In this document: positions 60,202 through 64,000 of the stretch, piece after piece
Layout of the letters: every line of letters begins with the position of its first letter
Position numbering within the stretch: the first letter of the stretch is position 1
Origin: Hassallia sp050875635
GTDB taxonomy: Bacteria > Cyanobacteriota > Cyanobacteriia > Cyanobacteriales > Nostocaceae
DNA: 64,000 nucleotides
Direction: 5' to 3'
Assembly (NCBI RefSeq): GCF_050875635.1
Contig: NZ_JBPAOH010000022.1
Span: 1 to 64,000, forward strand
The notes under the pieces: generated by a model
Told to the model about the DNA's origin: nothing
The model's database searches: none
What the model saw: only the letters and a program-made list of their open reading frames with translations
Position numbers and translations under genes: made by a program

Positions 60202-63200
60202 TCAAGCAAAGGGAATTTGAATGACAAATTCGGTTCCCTGACCAAGGACAGAGTTACAAGTTAACTGACCATTGTGGGTTTGTTCGACAATCTGACGCGC
60301 GATCGCCAATCCTAATCCTGTCCCTTTACCAACCTCTTTGGTTGTAAATAAATGGTCAAAGATACGCGCTTGAATTTCTGATGGCATTCCCAAAGCGTTA
60401 TCTTTGATACGAATCACTACTGCGTGCTTTTCGCTTGTAACTTCGGTGCAAATGTCTATTTGCAAAGGATTAGCTTGTATTTCGGCAAATGTTCGCTTTT
60501 CAATCGATGTATCTAAAGCATCAATTGCATTAGCGAGAATGTTCATAAATACTTGATTAAGCTGTCCTAAAAAGCACTTAACAGGCGGTAATTTACCGTA
60601 GTTGGTGATGACTTCAATCGCCGGACGTTTTTCGTTCGCTTTGAGGCGATATTTCAAAATCAACAGCGTACTCTCAATTCCTTCATGCAGGTTGCAGGCG
60701 ACTTTTTCGGCAGTATCGGCTCTGGAGAAAGTGCGAAGGCTGGTACTGATGTCTTTAATGCGTTCAATTGCTACCTTCATCGAGCTTACCAGCTTTGGTA
60801 GGTCTTGCGTGAGAAATTCTAGGTCAATATCTTCCGCATGGTCGATGACTTGCAGCGCTGGGGTGGGATAATGTTCTTGGTAGCACTGCACATGAGCAAG
60901 TAAATCTTGGATAAATTGCTCTGTGTTGCTAAGACTGCCTTTGATAAATCCAATTGGGTTGTTAATTTCGTGTGCAACACCTGCAACTAAGTTACCCAAA
61001 GTTGCCATTTTTTCATTTTGCACCATTTGCAGTTGAGCGTGTTGCAAATCGTGCAATGACTGCTCTAATTGTTGAGCATAATTTTGTGATTGTTGGTAAA
61101 GACGGGCATTTTCTAAAGAGATGGCAGCTTGGGCGCATAATAGTTGAATGACTTCAACGCGATCGCGTGTAAATGCACCAATCGTTAATTTATTTTCCAA
61201 ATACAACAATCCGATTAACTTACCCTGATTTAAAATTGGCATACACAACACACTTTTAGGTTGTTGTTGCATCAAATACGAATCAGCGATAAAATCATTT
61301 TCTGCTGTAGCATCATCCAGCACAATTGTTTTTAACGTGTGTTTGACATAGTTCACCAATCTCAGGGGAACAGCAACGCTAGTTTCCACTGGCACAGACA
61401 GAATGGTGACACCCTCGTTAATGTTGGCTATGGCTTCAACTACGAGGGTATCGTTTTTCAGCAAGAGCAAAGCACCCATTTTCGCTCCAGCATTTTCCAT
61501 CACCACTTCCATTAAGGTATAAAGCAATTGTTCTAATTGAATTTCACTCGATAAAACTTGTGAAGCTTTGAAAATGCTAGCGAAATCAAGAGCTTCAGAA
61601 ATACTGCTGCTAGAGCGGGTTGTTTGGATGGTTTGATGTAAAAATGAGGATTTATTGCTGGAACGAGTTTCGTTTAGTTGCAAGCGTTGTTGGTTCTGCT
61701 TTAAAGCAACAAGCAGTTGGGGATAGCGTTTTTCTAAGTCTTCTACTTTGGCTTTTGCCCCCCAACGAGCGTAACAATAGTACGCTTCTTGCATGTATGT
61801 CTGAGCTATTTTTTGTTTGCCCCAATCGAGGTAGAATTTAGCTGCCAGTTCATTGCTAAGTGCTTCTTCTTGGATGTAACCGTTTTGTTTTGCAAGAGCG
61901 ATCGCGCTTTCATACATCTCCATCGCTTCAGTTTTTTGTTTTAAAATCCGATATTTTTCGGCTTCGATTAAATCAAATTTATGCTGAAAATTCATTGGAG
62001 CATGATGTGCCCAGAGTAGCATTTTTTCTTGATTCGCTTGTACTTTTGCTAATATCTCCTGCTGCTGAATTTTCTCAGAATCAAAATAAATTGCTAGCCG
62101 TGCCAGAGAATCATAAAAATGCAAGATTGGATCGCAGAGCATCCCCCGTACCGCGTCTAAATACCTGACGGCACATTCTGCATTAACTAAAGCTTGAGCA
62201 GATTCTCCAAATAGATAACAGAGAATCAGTTTGTGCATATACAAAAAGTGCAGTCCTGGTCGATCGTTAACTGCCAAAAGATGCGGTAGCTTTGTTTCTT
62301 CGTTGTACGCTTCACCAACTAAACGGCAGGGTTCGTCTGTTTTCCCCAGCAAATTTAAGACTACCTGTTGTAAGATTTCGTGATAGTTTAAAATTACCAC
62401 TTGCTTAAATTGAGTTAAAGCGTAACTGGTAATTGTTATTTCTTTTTCTAGAGAAGTAATTTCCCGACCGAGAAAATAAGAATATTTGCATTGGTACATT
62501 GCTGCCCAAGCAGCAAATTCTAAATCTCCATTTTCCAGTCCGCTAGTATAAGCTTCTTGAAAAAGAGGCAGCGTTTGCCGCAGATGCTCCTTAATATGTT
62601 TTGTGCTGAAACCGACAATAAAGAATGATTTAGCTTTCAGTTCATTAGCGTTTAGCTGTTCTACCAGTCTTAAGGCTAATTTGCCAAATTGATAACCAGT
62701 CTCAATGTCCAGGACAATGCCTTGCAAAATCTGTCCGTACATCGCATAAGCAAAGGGTGAGAAAGGAGCATTGCCATATTGAATCGATAACTTGACCTGA
62801 GATAACACCGTCAGCGGTAACAGTGTTGGCATCACCGCAGAACATGGAGCTATCATGTTTGCTAGTATCCGCATTGCTGCCAGTTTGTGAGCATCGGTCA
62901 TCAACGGCAAATTAATTAAGTCGGAGATGTTCTTTCCCTGTATGTATGTAGCGGTTTCTTCTAAAGCTTGCTGAATATCCAGGAAAGTTGGGGAATCTGG
63001 TAACTTAATATCCAATAATTCCAGTATTTGTAACCCTAGCTTGACAGCTTCAATCATTTTGCCTTGCGCCATCCAAGCTTGCATTTTCACTTCATAAACT
63101 TTCACTTTGTCCAGAATCGTTTTTGCTTGTTGTAAAACAATATCAGCCAATTTTTCCATCTGTTCAAAGTTACCAGTTAGATAAGCTGCTTCTGCTGCTA

Positions 63201-64000
63201 AAGAATGCAGTGTCAGTGCCAAATCATACTCAAGCCAATCAGACCCTAAAAGCGCTAATCCAAGAAGCAAATACTTGAATGTTGGTTCGTAAGCTGCTGC
63301 GGCTTTGGCTTTGCGTCCAGCGATTAAATTGAGTCTGGCTAATTCCGTTTTTTGTGACGGTTCAGTAAGCGTGTCAATTCCAATATTCAACTGATTTACA
63401 ATGTCGAAAATAGCTGTTTCGAGTTTTTCTGGAGACGTATTCTTCAGCAGTAGTTGACCGATTTTCAGATGAGTTGTCTTTCTTTGTTCTTCCAGAATCA
63501 AGGAATAAGCAGCTTGCTGGACGCGATCGTGCAAAAATTTATAATTTGGTAACGGGTGATTGCTAATTGATAATTGAGTAGATTCTTTGCTATTACCATC
63601 ATCTTGATAAAACTTGTAAATTTCACTAGTAGGCAAAATTAATTCCTCTTGCAGACCTTTCCAAAGGTTTGCAGCGGTTTCGGTTTCCGATTGTTCGGAC
63701 ACGATCGCCAATGTTGCCAAGTCAAATTGATTACCAATGCACGCTGCCAATTTCAAGACATTCTGCGTCACTTCCGGCAACTTCTGCAACTGCAACGCCA
63801 TAAACTCAACTACATCATCGCACGCTAACGCCTTCACCGCCGCAATATCGCATTGCCAATTTACCGCATCAAAATCAAACTGTATCAGCTTATGAACATG
63901 CAGCGCTTTCAGAAATTGCGTACTAAAAAATGGATTGCCTTTTGTCTTTTGGCATACCAATTTCGTTAATGGCTGGGCAATTTCTCCCGAACAGCTAAGA
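60202..64000 (-). CDS. AAA/TPR-GAF-histidine kinase, C-terminal ~1265 residues (continues past right edge)
   Basis: Seen: the frame is open to the window edge, so the N-terminus is missing. Visible in order: the end of an AAA-type ATPase (QPLTKLVCQKTKGNPFFSTQFLKAL), a ~650-residue helical region of TPR-like repeats, a GAF domain (FKASQVLSSEIQLEQLL to QAAISLENARLYQ), a short coiled coil, a HisKA domain with phospho-His in AGVAHEINNPIGFIKG, and an HATPase domain (NAIDALD, FTTKEVGKGTGLGLAI). The G1 box reads DNALGMP rather than DNGxGxP. Known: this is the C-terminal layout of the cyanobacterial HstK-type Ser/Thr-kinase/histidine-kinase fusions. Inferred: a protein kinase domain probably precedes it off-window. 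It ends 12 bp from the tRNA, on the opposite strand. Confidence 0.9.
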   Translation of the reverse strand, partial: LSCSGEIAQPLTKLVCQKTKGNPFFSTQFLKALHVHKLIQFDFDAVNWQCDIAAVKALACDDVVEFMALQLQKLPEVTQNVLKLAACIGNQFDLATLAIVSEQSETETAANLWKGLQEELILPTSEIYKFYQDDGNSKESTQLSISNHPLPNYKFLHDRVQQAAYSLILEEQRKTTHLKIGQLLLKNTSPEKLETAIFDIVNQLNIGIDTLTEPSQKTELARLNLIAGRKAKAAAAYEPTFKYLLLGLALLGSDWLEYDLALTLHSLAAEAAYLTGNFEQMEKLADIVLQQAKTILDKVKVYEVKMQAWMAQGKMIEAVKLGLQILELLDIKLPDSPTFLDIQQALEETATYIQGKNISDLINLPLMTDAHKLAAMRILANMIAPCSAVMPTLLPLTVLSQVKLSIQYGNAPFSPFAYAMYGQILQGIVLDIETGYQFGKLALRLVEQLNANELKAKSFFIVGFSTKHIKEHLRQTLPLFQEAYTSGLENGDLEFAAWAAMYQCKYSYFLGREITSLEKEITITSYALTQFKQVVILNYHEILQQVVLNLLGKTDEPCRLVGEAYNEETKLPHLLAVNDRPGLHFLYMHKLILCYLFGESAQALVNAECAVRYLDAVRGMLCDPILHFYDSLARLAIYFDSEKIQQQEILAKVQANQEKMLLWAHHAPMNFQHKFDLIEAEKYRILKQKTEAMEMYESAIALAKQNGYIQEEALSNELAAKFYLDWGKQKIAQTYMQEAYYCYARWGAKAKVEDLEKRYPQLLVALKQNQQRLQLNETRSSNKSSFLHQTIQTTRSSSSISEALDFASIFKASQVLSSEIQLEQLLYTLMEVVMENAGAKMGALLLLKNDTLVVEAIANINEGVTILSVPVETSVAVPLRLVNYVKHTLKTIVLDDATAENDFIADSYLMQQQPKSVLCMPILNQGKLIGLLYLENKLTIGAFTRDRVEVIQLLCAQAAISLENARLYQQSQNYAQQLEQSLHDLQHAQLQMVQNEKMATLGNLVAGVAHEINNPIGFIKGSLSNTEQFIQDLLAHVQCYQEHYPTPALQVIDHAEDIDLEFLTQDLPKLVSSMKVAIERIKDISTSLRTFSRADTAEKVACNLHEGIESTLLILKYRLKANEKRPAIEVITNYGKLPPVKCFLGQLNQVFMNILANAIDALDTSIEKRTFAEIQANPLQIDICTEVTSEKHAVVIRIKDNALGMPSEIQARIFDHLFTTKEVGKGTGLGLAIARQIVEQTHNGQLTCNSVLGQGTEFVIQIPFA

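Overview
The window looks like chromosomal DNA of a filamentous, probably heterocyst-forming cyanobacterium. The octamer GCGATCGC (HIP1) recurs densely in genes and spacers. Short tandem 7-mer-type repeats (TGCCTTC, TGGGGAA, GGGCATT, TAACTCC) and several palindrome families fill the gaps. The gene content also fits: a plastoquinol terminal oxidase of the PTOX type, a Mo-nitrogenase C-terminal-domain protein, DUF2301, GlgB and BON lipoproteins. No species can be named from the sequence.

Layout. 1-1028: the 3' end of a group II intron lying inside an IS200/IS605-type tnpB, then a cluster of DnaA boxes that looks like the replication origin. 1029-9115: dnaA, a lipoprotein HtrA protease, peptide deformylase, a secreted twin beta-helix protein, and a three-gene run (NahK-like sugar kinase, DOMON-like protein, small membrane protein). 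9398-14274: a gliding-type ABC-2 exporter (ATPase plus two paralogous permeases). 14711-21694: aspS, two tandem GT-C (GT39-like) membrane glycosyltransferases and a divergent polyprenyl-phosphate-sugar synthase with a GtrA domain. 21873-27238: a type II restriction-modification pair, PTOX, an unlisted 51-residue small gene, SAM hydroxide adenosyltransferase, DUF2301 and a DUF218 protein. 27316-29247: obgE and a TerB-like/Mo-nitro_C protein.

29435-37187 is the most accessory-looking part. It holds a STAND (NB-ARC) NTPase with nine near-identical 120-bp TPR units, split by an in-frame TGA; a ParDE-type toxin-antitoxin pair; and an unusual divergent cluster of a DUF3182 protein, an LCMT-type methyltransferase and a GCS2-type carboxylate-amine ligase. 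The last three look like a small uncharacterised biosynthetic unit and are the best candidate for something new here.

37434-49229: a type I phosphodiesterase/alkaline-phosphatase-family lipoprotein, two BON lipoproteins, a glycine-zipper stress protein, ftsI with an FtsL-like partner, small secreted or membrane proteins and glgB. 49342-51767: three more toxin-antitoxin modules plus a duplicated, nonsense-mutated antitoxin copy. 52159-64000: an orphan OppC-type permease, an HD-domain phosphohydrolase, an RND efflux adaptor/pump pair, tRNA-Gly(CCC), and the C-terminal part of a very large AAA-GAF-histidine kinase that runs off the right edge.
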